From the NCBI GenBank assembly GCA_032718475.1, contig JAUCBJ010001857.1, positions 1-36,769 of the forward strand: a stretch of 36,769 nucleotides of DNA. The letters are read 5' to 3'. Positions 1 to 10,235 of the stretch are shown piece by piece (within the stretch, counting starts at the first letter, position 1; every line of letters begins with the position of its first letter). The notes under the pieces were generated by a model, which was not told where the DNA came from, searched no databases, and worked only from the letters and a program-made list of their open reading frames with translations. Made by a program: the position numbers and the translations under genes. Source of the stretch: Nemertoderma westbladi. Lineage: Eukaryota > Xenacoelomorpha > Nemertodermatida > Nemertodermatidae.

Positions 1-204
1 AAAAGGTCGTAGAACCATGGAGCCCAGTTTGGCACATAAGGATAATTGAAGAGTTATCAAAAAAGAAATACAGACTTTGTTAACTTCTTCAAGTCCTATG
101 ATTCACTCTCTCGCTCATATATGTTCAGCATACTTTCATTGCATGGCATTGCTGATGAAATTATTGCAGTAAACAGATCAGTATACATTCAGCAACATTT
201 ATGT
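1..204 (+). pseudogene. LINE family 1 reverse transcriptase fragment, sense orientation
   Basis: This fragment covers the start of the reverse transcriptase palm domain. It encodes the motif A neighbourhood (a degraded form of FVDFFKAFDSVSR) and the following FSILSLHGI segment. It matches the reverse complement of the minus-strand LINE beside it and the sense copy around 27140-27240. It enters from outside the window and stops at a CTA trinucleotide tract that belongs to the 3' end of the neighbouring minus-strand LINE. Substitutions have replaced the motif A aspartate region (FKSYDS instead of FKAFDS), and the frame runs into unrelated antisense sequence after position 205, so it is not functional. 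The family looks like an RTE-type or similar endonuclease-encoding non-LTR element; that assignment is from general motif recall. Confidence 0.7.
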
Positions 205-249
205 CTACTACTACTACTAGGATCGGCATGCTGCAATGCAGCTGCATTT

Positions 250-1326
250 TTAAGAATGCTGTGCCGGCTTGTCGACAAAATTGTGCCACCACAACTCCCT
301 ATCACCCATGACATTTGCTAGATCATCCCCGTCTTCAAGGCCAGTGTCCTTTAAGATGCGCCTCAAGAAAGTCATGGGCTGTCCACCATTCTTATTCACT
401 CTATGAGGCTGCCAAAGCACAAGATTGTGCATTGGCTGGTCCTCACGGCGAAAGCAATGTCCTGCAAAGTGGAGGCAACTTTGTTCTAGTGTCAAGCTTG
501 GGGGAACCATTGAGACACCTCCAATGTTATATAGTGTTCGGTTGGAGATGCGTGCATTGTACTTGACACAATGAACCCGGGGCAGCATTCCTGTGAATGT
601 GCCATCCAAAGATTTGGTGTTCTCAGCAGTTAGAGCCCAGCATGGACTCCCATAGAGGGCTACTGGAACTACTGCTGCTCTAAATATTCGGACCTCAAGT
701 TTCCGATTAATTATCTGTGACTTCCAAATCCTGGAAAGCCTATTCAAGGCTGCCCATGCCTTTCCCTTATGTATTCGAAGGTCCTCACCTGACTTCCGGA
801 TCCATGATCCCAGGTAACAGAAGTCGTCCACATGCTCAAGCATACCATCCTTTGAGCTTATGCTCATCCAGTCAGAGACTCCAATGAGCTGAGGAGCCGT
901 TGGTCTCCCTCTAGTGAGTGATTCTGAGAGTACTCCTAAGTCATCAGCAAAGTCTAGATCAGTTAGGTACTTGGCAGGATTTCCTCGAATTCTGGAGCCA
1001 GTAGGTGGAGTTACCATCACCCCATCATCATTATGATAATCTAAGGACATGTGTAGAACATAGTCAACCACAATTATGAACAAGAATTGTGCAAGTGTGA
1101 CTCCTTGGAGGACTCCCCATAATACTTCAAATGGTTCTGTGTCACCATCAACAGTAGACACAAATGTTGTCGAATCGTATACTGATCTGATTGCTGCAAT
1201 AATTTCATCAGGAATCCCATATAATGAAAGTATACTGAACATACGTGAGCGAGAGACTGAATCAAAGGCCTTGAAGAAGTCAACAAAGACAACAGCCAGA
1301 TGCATTTCTTTTTGATAACTCTTCAA
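250..1326 (-). pseudogene. LINE family 1 reverse transcriptase C-terminal half, broken
   Basis: The 358-codon frame carries RT motif A (FVDFFKAFDSVSR), a degraded motif B region (VLWGVLQGVTLAQFLF, where a QG-containing loop is expected) and the catalytic FADD box (DLDFADDLGVLSES). The C-terminal part has the pattern usual in RTE-like elements: YLGSWI, then LYGSPCWALTAE, then FAGHCFRRED. Compared with the copy at 27186-28058, about 35 codons are lost just after FADD. The upstream part of the domain lies in other frames (1280-1531 and 1647-1847), so there are frameshifts. The product would have copied element RNA into DNA at the target site. The copy is dead. Confidence 0.75.
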
Positions 1327-1847
1327 TTATCCTTCTCAGTGCCAAAATGGGCTCCGTGGTCCCATGACCTTTACGGAATCCATTCTGATTTCCACAGAGC
1401 AGTCTCTCAATGGGATCCCTGATGCGATGTAATAGAATTATATTGTATAGCTTTGCAGCAATCGATATTAATGAGATTCCACAAAAAGAACCATAGAGTG
1501 TTAGGTTGCCCTTCTTGGGAACAGGCACCAACTTTTATTTTTTTCTTGTGGGACTCTTGCTGTTTTGAACATGTCTATAGTATGATGGGGTAAATGAGCT
1601 CCGAACTCTCTGGTATTTTAAAGACCTCATGGGGAATACCATCTACTCAACTGGCACAATTGGTCTTAATGCTCTTTGCAGCAGCATTCACTTCAGCAAA
1701 GGAGATATCGCCAATAGGATTATCTGGTAGTACAGACCCCGACACTTTTACTTCTATAAAGTTATCAAGGAATGACCTGTCATTATTGAGGAGCTTTTCA
1801 AAGTGGGCCTCCCAAACATCGAGGCGATGGGGTGGTGATTCTGCCAT
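1280..1847 (-). pseudogene. LINE family 1 reverse transcriptase N-terminal part, frameshifted
   Basis: Two minus-strand frames continue the same element upstream of the RT core. One (1647-1847) encodes the thumb-proximal linker with HFEKLLNNDRS and FAEVNAAAKSIKTN, matching 26700-26880 of the sense copy. The other (1280-1531) encodes PVPKKGNLTLYGSFCGISL and the GFRKGHGTTEPILALRRII segment that normally leads into motif A. The two frames do not join, so at least one indel or stop separates them. It is a remnant of a single non-LTR ORF and not an independent gene. Confidence 0.65.
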
Positions 1848-2000
1848 AACCTTGGTGGTTGGTTGGCTTTAACACACATTCAGCAAGTTGATCGATTTCC
1901 TTGCATCCTGAGATGATTGCCTGCTGTCGTCGGCATCATTGATGGCATTAACATGGTGGTTGATAAGCTGCTGTATATTATTAGAGTACTGCCTCTGGTG

Positions 2001-2873
2001 ATTACAGATGGATAGGCATATGCAATGGATTAATTGCTGATGGGACATTTAATAACAACTGCCAACTATAGTTATTTATATATATATATATAATGATATT
2101 ACATAATATTATTTAATATAAATAAAATAGAATTAAAATTGAAATGTTAATTTTATAATGAGCAATAAGTATTAATCTCATTTTAAGGGAAATCTGTCTG
2201 TTTAAGTCAGTGAACATTGTAATTTGGGCTTTCTAACCAACTAAACATGCCTACACATATGCCTACGCCTACACTGATGCCGATGCCGACAACTACTCTC
2301 ATTTATTGATTTGGTTGGAAAAAGCTGATATTGTACTTTACATGCTTCCTTATCTGTAGTCACACTTATTCAAAGAATATGAGTGCCGACCGATATATAT
2401 AAATTTTTATGAAAATGTCTTGATATAGTAGGTGTAGGTGTAAGCGCAGTTGTAGACGTTACTTGTGGATTGCACAGTACTGAAAATCGAAGTGAGGCGC
2501 TTACAATTTTGCTATTGAATTGGCTAACTGCATTGGTACTACTGTAGTACTGATCTGCATTACTCTGATAAAAGGCCCGAGAGAATGATTCCAGTTCGAG
2601 TTCAAACTAATTCTACTACTATTAGGTTAGTTAGTATTAGTATTTATTCATTTTTATTATTATTTATTTCGTTCATTCGTTATTATTTTTATTTATTTAT
2701 TTATATTTATTTTATATTTTTATTTTATTAGTATTAGTTAGTTTGTATTAATTTATTAACTTTTTAGATCATTGTAATCTTGGTAAATACGGTTTCGATT
2801 GTGTTTCAATTGAATTAGTTTGATCTAGGTTGTTTAGTTTAGTCTAATTTGAGCGATTGGTGCATACAACCCC
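2001..2873. other. AT-rich non-coding stretch
   Basis: This stretch holds TA microsatellite near 2078-2092, many short TTTATT-type runs around 2640-2760, and no open frame with recognisable content. No splice sites tied to a LamG exon were seen. It is probably an intron or 5' flank of the LamG gene. Confidence 0.5.
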
Positions 2874-2974
2874 AGGATGAAAAGTCCGGCACGTTTAGTC
2901 CGGGACAAAAAGCCCGGGATAAAAAGTCTGTTACTAAAAGTGTGGGGATGAAAAGTCCCAGGAAATAAATGTCC
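2874..2974. repeat. Degenerate 14-15 bp minisatellite, about seven units
   Basis: Units of the form GGATgAAAAGTCCg follow one another with substitutions (GACAAAAAGCCCGG, GATAAAAAGTCTGT, and so on). On the minus strand the array is open and reads as a repeated DF.S.G-like peptide, but nothing suggests it is translated. It sits about 350 bp upstream of the first LamG exon. Confidence 0.65.
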
Positions 2975-3323
2975 ATATACCCTTTCAACAAATGTGACTG
3001 TTTCGCCAAAATAACTGAGGGCAATGACTGGACGAACTGATCAGTGCTATTCATGATTTGAACGGATTCATTTATTAGAATGGAAGAAACATTCCTATCC
3101 GTATATTGTGACTCATAGCTCACACCACTCGTGGGATGTACTGTATAATATGTAATGGTTATGCGACCATTAACAGCGTTATTAACATTAACATTAACAA
3201 TGAACAGCGTTATTTTGTAATTCCTTATTTTGCTCAATGAGTACCATTTTTTTAACAACGTTATTACAACTTGAAGCAGTTTAATTATTAAATGTTAAAT
3301 TTTATTAATGTGTTTTATTTTAG
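2975..3323. other. Non-coding sequence leading to the first LamG exon acceptor
   Basis: No convincing gene is visible. The last 30 bases form a pyrimidine-biased, T-rich acceptor tract ending in TTTATTTTAG at 3323. Confidence 0.5.
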
Positions 3324-3989
3324 AAACACAACCTAATGCTTGTAATTACTCAGCATCCTGGCCTCTAAACTCAGAATATATTGCCAATGATTTAAGCCAA
3401 CAGTTTAATGGAGTATTAAATGGAGATTTGGTTTATAGACCCGGAATCACTGGAACTGACTACCAATCGATTGACTTCCGAAATTTCTACATCTCAATTG
3501 ACCACGGAATCAATGAATTAACATCAGAAACATTTACCTTTGTTGCCTTTATAAGGAACACTGGGGGAACTGGTCCGATATATGAATTTGGAGATCTATC
3601 AAGCAGAGGTTCACATTTATTCAATCACCCTATAGCTACATCACTGTGGTACAATCCGTTAACTATAGGAAATCCTAAGGAAGTTATCAATGCTGTTATT
3701 ACCAATGAATGGCATATGGTTGCCCTTAGTGTGGCGGCTGATGATATGAAGGTATTAATGTACTCAAGGAATGTTGCAACTAATGTTCGTGTGTGGTCGG
3801 AGTTTGGGGATTCATTTGGGTTGAGGTCACCTAACGATCAAACAACTCCTTTACTTTTGGGGGTTGGAGATCTAAATACCTTGAATTACCCCGGATTCAT
3901 TGCCCATGCCCGTTATTACGATTGTTCGCTATCATTGGGACAGTTGGATGTTATTTATGAGGAGATTCTTACAATGAATCAAAATTATG
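3324..3989 (+). CDS. LamG/concanavalin A-like domain exon 1 (type A1)
   Basis: This exon encodes one whole concanavalin A-like/laminin-G-like sandwich domain, 666 bases (222 codons), phase 1 at both ends. The acceptor is TTTATTTTAG. The domain starts with a cysteine at about residue 7, then W-L near residue 14, the strand block ELTSETFTFVAF, the turn GPIYEFG, NEWHMVALSV, and near the end FIAHARYY followed by a second cysteine (YDCSLS, about residue 200). That Cys pair probably closes the domain. Such domains bind glycans or proteins outside the cell; no calcium site or ligand can be assigned. The donor by homology is at 3989/3990 but reads GTTTGA, not GTAAGT as in the other A exons. Without splicing the frame would add about 65 codons and stop at 4183. 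It is three codons shorter than the other A exons (NPKEV in place of NPNNFKEV). Confidence 0.8.
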
Positions 3990-4229
3990 GTTTGATTATT
4001 TATAATAAAATAATACAAGTTTTTTTCCAAATAAAATTAGTTTTCTACATAATTTATTATAGTCAACGATTAATTCCTACAAATATTATAATGTCAAAGA
4101 AAACAACATTTACGTTCAAATTCATTGAATGGATAAAAATGGGAATTTTCCTAAATATGGTGTACGACAACAACAACTTTTAGTGTAAAATGAAATATTG
4201 GTGTACACCTCAGCAGCCAGCAATCCGTT

Positions 4230-4530
4230 TTATTTCAGCATACTTCATGTCAACACTTTGAGAAGCCCAACATACAAATAATTTGTCTTACCAATATCAT
4301 AAACCAAATACCTCCTACTAGTGAATATATTAATACAATATCTTCTAATGGCTTCACTCAAACTATAAACCAACATACTCGTATCACTCCCTATTCTAGA
4401 TCTACTATATACCACATCCTTGGTAATATACACTCATCTATTTGCTCAACACAGGTGTATTTTTAACAGAAACTGGTACAACCAACCACCTTCCTACTTT
4501 CATGGTTTTAACTGATTATTCGATGTTTTT
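4230..4530 (+). pseudogene. LINE family 2 endonuclease C-terminal remnant
   Basis: In the frame starting near 4260, the translation reads like the last third of a LINE endonuclease: SSNGFTQTINQHTRIT, then STIYHILGN, and after a frameshift NHLPTFMVL. In the family the latter corresponds to the SDHLPI motif with the catalytic histidine; here the preceding aspartate is replaced by asparagine (NHLP). A TAA stop at about 4461 separates the two parts. The N-terminal catalytic residues are not present. The domain would nick target DNA for reverse transcription. Confidence 0.6.
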
Positions 4531-4922
4531 CTTCCTCCTGATACAAAGCGCACTTACGATTACTCAAAATTTAATAAAGATAGGTTTACTAATGATGTAC
4601 GAAACTTTTCCTTTAGATATTCAGCTAATAACACCCCTGACAAACTTAAACTAGAGAGTTTTTATGATGACTTCACAAATATCTGTAAGGATAACCTTCC
4701 ATCCGTGGTTGTACAAAAACGAGATGTTCCAAAGAAACCTTGCCGCACAAAATCGCTAATTTTAGGAATAAAAAAGAAAAACTTATAATACCCAATATAT
4801 TCTAAATCGTCCACAATTGAATATCATAATCATTATAAATTATACAGAAATAAATTAACCACACTATTTAGAGCAGCTGAAAACAAAACTACAACTCAGA
4901 AATCAATAAAAATTATAATAAT

Positions 4923-5877
4923 ATGCGTAAGACTTGGAAAACATTAAACTCTTTATTACACCGTTCTGCAAAAACATCAACACCAAAGAGATTAAACGTG
5001 GACAAAGATGGGAAAATTATTTCTCTCTCCAATCCAGCTGATATAGCGAACGCCTTTAACAATTTCTTTTCCAACATTGGTCCTCAACTTGCTTCACAAT
5101 TTACTTCAAGTTCTTGTTGTCCTACTCGCCACATAAGACATCCCAAATACAATTCCTTCGGACTTTCAGAAACATCTTCCGCTGAAATTCATTACATTAC
5201 TTTACAATTAGATGAGAAGTGCGCCTTCAATGACGATTTTCTGATTTCTTTAGTAAAGCTTGTGGCCCCATTTATATCTACTCATTTATGTAGCTTGATT
5301 AATCTCAGTTTACGACTAGGGCATTTTCCTGATTGTCTTAAGTTAGCAAAGGCCATTCCAGCATATAAATGTGGTAACCCATTTCTTCCTACAAACTACC
5401 GTCCAATCTCCCTCCTCCCTGTTTTCCATACAATCTTCGAAACAGTTTTATACAACCCGCTTATAACATTTGATACTCTTGACCACTCCATACTTATAAA
5501 GAAACTTCAGTCATATGGTATACGTGGAACCCCTTCGTCGATTTTCTGAGATTACTTACTTATCCAATCGCAAACAGTTTGCTTCATTAGGAGTTACGTC
5601 ATCTTTAGTAGTTAATTTAATCAACTGTGGTATCCCGCTAGATTCGGTACTAGGCCCAATCCATTTTTTACTTTATATAAATGATCTCCAAAATGCAACC
5701 TCTCTCATTACCACACTGTTTGCAGATTATACATCTCTCATGCTCCATGATAGTAACATAACCAGATTAACTAATACTATAAATACCGAAAGTAATTTAA
5801 TTAATGATTGGCTGATAGATAATAAATTAACCTTAAACACCGATAAAATAGAAAACTCCATATTTACATTCTCGTAA
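4923..5877 (+). pseudogene. LINE family 2 reverse transcriptase, frameshifted
   Basis: Two overlapping frames (4923-5549 and 5515-5877) make up the RT. The first has the linker with IANAFNNFFSNIGPQLA and the RT entry NYRPISLLPVF, then FDTLDHSILIKKLQSYGI, which corresponds to motif A with its D-x-x-D-H pattern. The second has motif B/B' in altered form (GIPLDSVLGPIHFLLYINDL, where GIPQGSVLGP is usual) and motif C changed to FADYTSL, with the second catalytic aspartate of F-A-D-D replaced by tyrosine. WLIDNKLTLNTDK follows as expected. Both the frameshift and the lost active-site residue show it is dead. About 100 codons between the RT entry and motif A are missing, because the sequence passes directly from FETVLYNPL to ITFDTLDH. 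Confidence 0.75.
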
Positions 5878-6089
5878 AATTTCAACTTACCAAGCACAAC
5901 AATTATTATCAACAACAAACCCTTCAGATGTACGTCCGCTTCAAAATACTTAGGCATAATTATAGATGATAAACTCACATTTAAGGCGCACATTAAATAC
6001 ATACTTAAAAAAATTGTCTAAAACAGATGGACTGTTCTAAAAATCTATACATATACATAACATATACTTTCTAGAGATTTACTCCGCGC

Positions 6090-6560
6090 ATGCTTTTTAA
6101 TACATTAATTTATCCTTACATTTCCTATGGCTTGATTGTTTGGGGCGGCACTTATAAGTCCAATACAGATCCTTTGAAAGTAAAAATCAATAAAATATTG
6201 CGTTGTATCACATTTAATCATTCTCAATCCTCATCCTATTCCATCTACCAACAATTACGTATCCTGCCTCTAGATCTCCTCTATAAATACCAGGTGCTAA
6301 TACTCATGTTCGAAGTCCATAATAATCCATCTCACCCTCTAGCTTACCTCTTTACTAAAGCCTCTTCGGTTCACTCATATAATACTCGCTCTGCTTCCTC
6401 TGGCCTGTATCATTTACCTCCGGCTCGTTTGGATATTCGCTATCTTTCAGTATCTATGCAAGGACCACTTTTGTGGAACTTATTAACAAAAATTATTAGG
6501 GACAGTCGAAGCCTGGCTATAGTTAAGAAAAAATTAAAAAACCACTTACTGCAGATATGA
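6090..6560 (+). pseudogene. LINE family 2 C-terminal domain
   Basis: This 156-codon frame carries the segment found after the RT in jockey/CR1-like ORF2 proteins: YPYISYGLIVWGGTY, then ILRCITFNHSQSSSYSIYQQ, LRILPLDLLYKYQVLILMFE and a closing GPLLWNLL. A gap with a frameshift (5878-6089) separates it from the RT. It ends with a stop at 6561, after which the 3' UTR starts. It is part of the same element and has no separate role. Confidence 0.7.
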
Positions 6561-7032
6561 TTAAACCATTTCAATTTTAATAGTATACATATATATTTTT
6601 TTTTCTTTCATATACATTCTCCCCAATTGGTTTTCAACAGCTTGCGTTATATAAATATATTTTCCTTTACATATTTTGCGTCATATATATAGTTTCATAC
6701 TTTTTTTCTTTACATATACATTCACCCCCATTGGTTATCATCAGTTTGCTATGCAGTCTTGTGTACCACAAATTTATTTTTTACATGCAGGAAAAAACAA
6801 ATATTTTTAAAATTCCGACAGCAGTCATCCGCACCGCACCCACCTATCTGTATAATTAGATTTACATTTAAACATTATAGAACTCTCCAGATGCAGGGGT
6901 GAGCTAAAACTACACTAGCTATGCTATACTGGAAGCTCACACCAATCAGCCCAGTAATTAATTTTGTAGGGTATGGATGTATGTTGGTATTAATTTTATT
7001 TTATATTTTGGAGGAAATAAATAATAAATAAT

Positions 7033-8123
7033 CTTACACTAATTGTATAACCTAACCATAATCCATATATAGGTATTATTGTAATATATAATGCCATACT
7101 TAATTACTAACGTTGCTCTATACTAATATTCAATTTCGACACAAATTTTACCATTTGAAGTGTCGACATGGGGTAAAAATTTACAAAAAAAAAGGCGCCC
7201 TTCAAACTATTATTACAAAGTCTTTATATAGTGTTTTGAAGTGTTGACTATTTCTTATAGTTTTTCGAAGCGTTGATACATACATACAGAATAATACATA
7301 CAGTATAGAATAATTCAAATTTCCCTGCATTTCAATCTGCAGCTTTTATAACCCACCAATACAGCCTTCAGTTAATATATAGCAATTTTATTATGTTAAT
7401 ATATATATATGTTAATAAGTTAATATATAGTAATGTAGCACAATATTAGACTTGATAAAGAACTGTTTGTTCGAAAATGTGCCATTTCATACATATTTAA
7501 ATTTATTTATTTATAATAATTCCCATCCTGTAAATTAAATATAAACTTAATTGTATCCGCGTAAACCCAGTGATTAGGGTTTACCAAATATATTTCAAAT
7601 TTAGTACTCCCGTCTGACCAAAGTTACACCCTATTCAGTATCTGCTTAACAACGCAGAAACCGACCAGGAAATTAACAAGCGATTCCTTTTAAACTGTAT
7701 TGATGAAACCAAAACACCAAACGTAATTTCTCAGTCAATCAGAATCCATATTACACATGGGAAATTTCAATAGTTAATACAAAAATCCACAAAGATTGCA
7801 CCAAAATCGTCCTATAATATATTTACGCTCAAATGCAAAACGCCTATCACCATTTGCATATGCTAAGACGTTTCTTAGTACAAAGAGACACCCCGTATCA
7901 ATATCTTGATCACACGAACATCCAATGTGACGCAATCAGTTAATATGTTAAACACAGCTTACAAAGAATCCACGCCAAGAAGGGTAGTTTGTAGGGTTTG
8001 TGGTCTGGGCTTATTGGCAAATGGGCCTTGGGAAGCTCAATATGTGAGGATCGGTTTTTATGCTATCAAAGTTAGATTTTACCAACTCCTTCTTATTTAT
8101 TTATTAATATTAATATTTTTCAG
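7033..8123. other. Intron 1 remainder, AT-rich
   Basis: No gene is seen. It holds short TA runs near 7390-7430 and a T-rich acceptor at the right end (TAATATTTTTCAG at 8123) for the next LamG exon. Confidence 0.5.
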
Positions 8124-8798
8124 ATCAATGTAATTTTGACAGAAGTTGGTGGACTTTATCGAACCTTAATGATGTAGCTTCTGATAGTTTAGGAATTCAT
8201 CATGGTTTCATTGAAGGCACACTAAGGTGGCAGCCAGGTCCAGGGGGCGTTGAAAACCGAGGACTCGACTTCAAAAATGGGTACATCTCAATTCCACATG
8301 AACCACATGAATTAACTTCCGAGTCATTAACTATGACGGCCTTTGTAATGGCTACTTCCGTTGGTCCAATATTCGAATTTGGTACATCAAATGAATATGG
8401 TTCACATTTTTGGGTTAACGTTCATCATTCTTTGTCATATAATCCAGCATCAGGACCATATTCAATCTCACCAAATGACGCTGTTATCTTAAATGAATGG
8501 CATATGGTTGCAATTAGTGTAACAGCACATGAAAAATACACTTACTACAGTCGTAGAGTTGGAACCAATGAAAATATTTGGTCAGAAGAAATAGTATCAA
8601 ATACTGAAAGAAAGGCCCTGGATAGCACTGCTAATCTATATTTGGGGAAACGTATTTGTAGTCAAGTTGGAGCATGCGGTTATGAAAACCTGGCTTTCCC
8701 TGGGTACATAGCACATTCCCGTTATTACAGCTGTTCTCTATCTGAAACAGAGCTTAATGAAGCTTACAATGAGCTACTAAGTCATCAACCTGATTTCA
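8124..8798 (+). CDS. LamG/concanavalin A-like domain exon 2 (type B1)
   Basis: A single symmetrical exon of 675 bases (225 codons, phase 1 both ends) bounded by a good acceptor (TTTTTCAG) and donor (A|GTAAGT). It encodes a second LamG-like domain of a different subtype: Cys at about residue 3, a double tryptophan (SWW), HHGFIEG, the glycine-rich GPGGVENRG, YISIPH, ELTSESLTM, GPIFEFG, NEWHMVAISV, LYLGKR and FPGYIAHSRYYSCSLS with the second Cys near residue 203. It shares the fold landmarks of the type A exons but has only moderate sequence similarity to them. Type B exons end in a base A and type A exons in a base G, so B-to-A and A-to-B joins give constant junction codons (ACT in most cases, GAT). 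The full frame starts at the acceptor; an ATG at 8333 is internal. Confidence 0.8.
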
Positions 8799-10235
8799 GT
8801 AAGTGCAACTGTATGTCATAAAGTTAGTAAGTCTAAGCATACTCTTTATTATAGGCCCAATTTTCATTGTACGTCTTTCCATTAGACAGTTCACTCATGT
8901 TTGAACGTCATTATCTCAGCTTTGGTTCGGTCAATTATATATAAATTTGATAAGAGTGTAGAAGTCGAACTTAAATGTTGAAAATTATAGTTAACATAGG
9001 CCTAATCCATAATTTTAACGATGCATGCGTATTAACAGGGGCACCTCTGTCAACAAATAAATAAACAAACCCTATAAAGTGCCCACATATCAGAATAATG
9101 GTTGGTAGAATATTGAGATATGGAAATTCATTCCTCTCAAGGCAGAACAAGAGTGCTGCAATGCGAGGTTTCCAAATAGGACTATGTATACAGAAGTCAA
9201 TTCTATGCGGATGTTAAACCAAGTTTTGGCGGAAATGACCTGGGTAGCTGTTCGGTTAGTGGCATACTGAGATTCGGGTGGTGTTCTGGAACCCAGGGAT
9301 CAAACAGAAGGCAAACACTTGGGATATCTGTCTGGCACATTCTGGAGGAGAACCCACCAGATAGAGGTAGATGATCCTGTGAATTTCCTCGAGCAATGTA
9401 TTAACAATCTGCAACTTGATGTAACTGGCAGCCTGCCTGATCTGAAGAAGGCAAGAACACTCCATGGTAGCACTGAAATGTGCCAATGGAGAGGAGAGTT
9501 CAGTTTTGCCCTCTGATCATGGCTGGACATAATGCTGGACACAACAATCCTGTCCATATCCTGGACAGAATCCTGTCCAGATCTTGTCACCATGCTCAGT
9601 TGTACCTACTGTAATACAGTAGGTGTAATACAGTAGTATGTAATGTTAACTATGGCCTGGTTGTTGTAGCACATCACATCACCCTACCAACTCTGCTGCG
9701 GACTAAGAGGGGAAATTTTCGAATGCATTAATATTGGAACGTATAAATATCTATAAATACAAAATGTCTAACAATTTACATTATTATTTTTTAATAATAA
9801 TACTATTAATTATATTAGAATTTACATTTCCAATATTAATATTTATATTTTCTAATATAATATTTTATTATAATATTTTCCAGTTCTAACAATACGATTT
9901 CTCATATCATTGGATCCCAAACTTCTTCCATACTAGCTTAGCTTCTTTAATAACATTTATTACTCAGAGTAACAATTGTTGCAGGGCACTTTTTATTTCG
10001 TATGTCGGCATTTACCACGCCGAAAATAAACTTACTAGACCAATCATACTGGTCTATATGTTATGGATCACACACTTAACATTAAGCACGGCTGGTAATA
10101 AACTAAATATATTTTATTTTGTAGTCTCAAATTTAATTTATTTCGATATTGTAAATAATCCTTTTTACCGCACAAGCAGCAATACTGCTATAATGTCTCA
10201 CACATATTTAGTGGAACTTATATAATTGTCAAGAT
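8799..10235. other. Intron 2, left part
   Basis: The GC-richer block 9110-9600 has several short open frames in both directions but none resembles a known family, so I call no gene; it may be a decayed repeat. A small hairpin occurs at 9608-9626 (CCTACTG...CAGTAGG). The rest is AT-rich. Confidence 0.4.

Larger units (their letters stand above)
205..2000 (-). mobile_element. LINE family 1 copy, minus strand, 5'-truncated and internally deleted
   Basis: Read on the minus strand, the copy runs from the linker before the reverse transcriptase (about 2000) to the 3' end at 205. It ends in a short 3' UTR with a small hairpin (GCTGC-AAT-GCAGC) and a TAG trinucleotide tail, which reads as CTA repeats on the + strand at 205-219. 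The same 3' end occurs at 25912 and 28097, so it is the true terminus of the family. The endonuclease domain is missing. The 5' boundary near 2000 is where similarity to the other copy (26530 onward) fades, so it is approximate. Target-site duplications cannot be defined because the left flank is another LINE fragment. Confidence 0.8.
4230..7032 (+). mobile_element. LINE family 2 (jockey/CR1-group), 5'-truncated, in intron 1
   Basis: A non-LTR retrotransposon lies in the sense direction between the first A and first B exons. It retains the end of an apurinic-type endonuclease, a linker, a reverse transcriptase and the C-terminal domain, then a long 3' UTR ending GGAGGAAATAAATAATAAAT at about 7012-7031. 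A terminal (AAATA)n tail like this is typical of jockey-superfamily elements. The 3' UTR has an imperfect direct repeat of about 104 bp (near 6611 and 6715). The 5' boundary is set where endonuclease similarity begins and could be somewhat further left. Several frameshifts and stops make it inactive. Confidence 0.8.

Noticed and set aside
315-566. Plus-strand frames at 315-566 and 26030-26240, and the minus-strand frame at 27742-27993
   Set aside because: They are antisense readings of the LINE C-terminal domain; the same shadow peptide appears at each copy of the element.
7906-8133. 75-codon frame ahead of the first B exon
   Set aside because: It crosses the T-rich acceptor tract of the exon and has a hydrophobic low-complexity tail; it is intron sequence.
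9256-9593. Overlapping small frames on both strands in the GC-richer block of intron 2
   Set aside because: None resembles a known protein and they overlap each other in three frames; there is no splice or start context to choose one.
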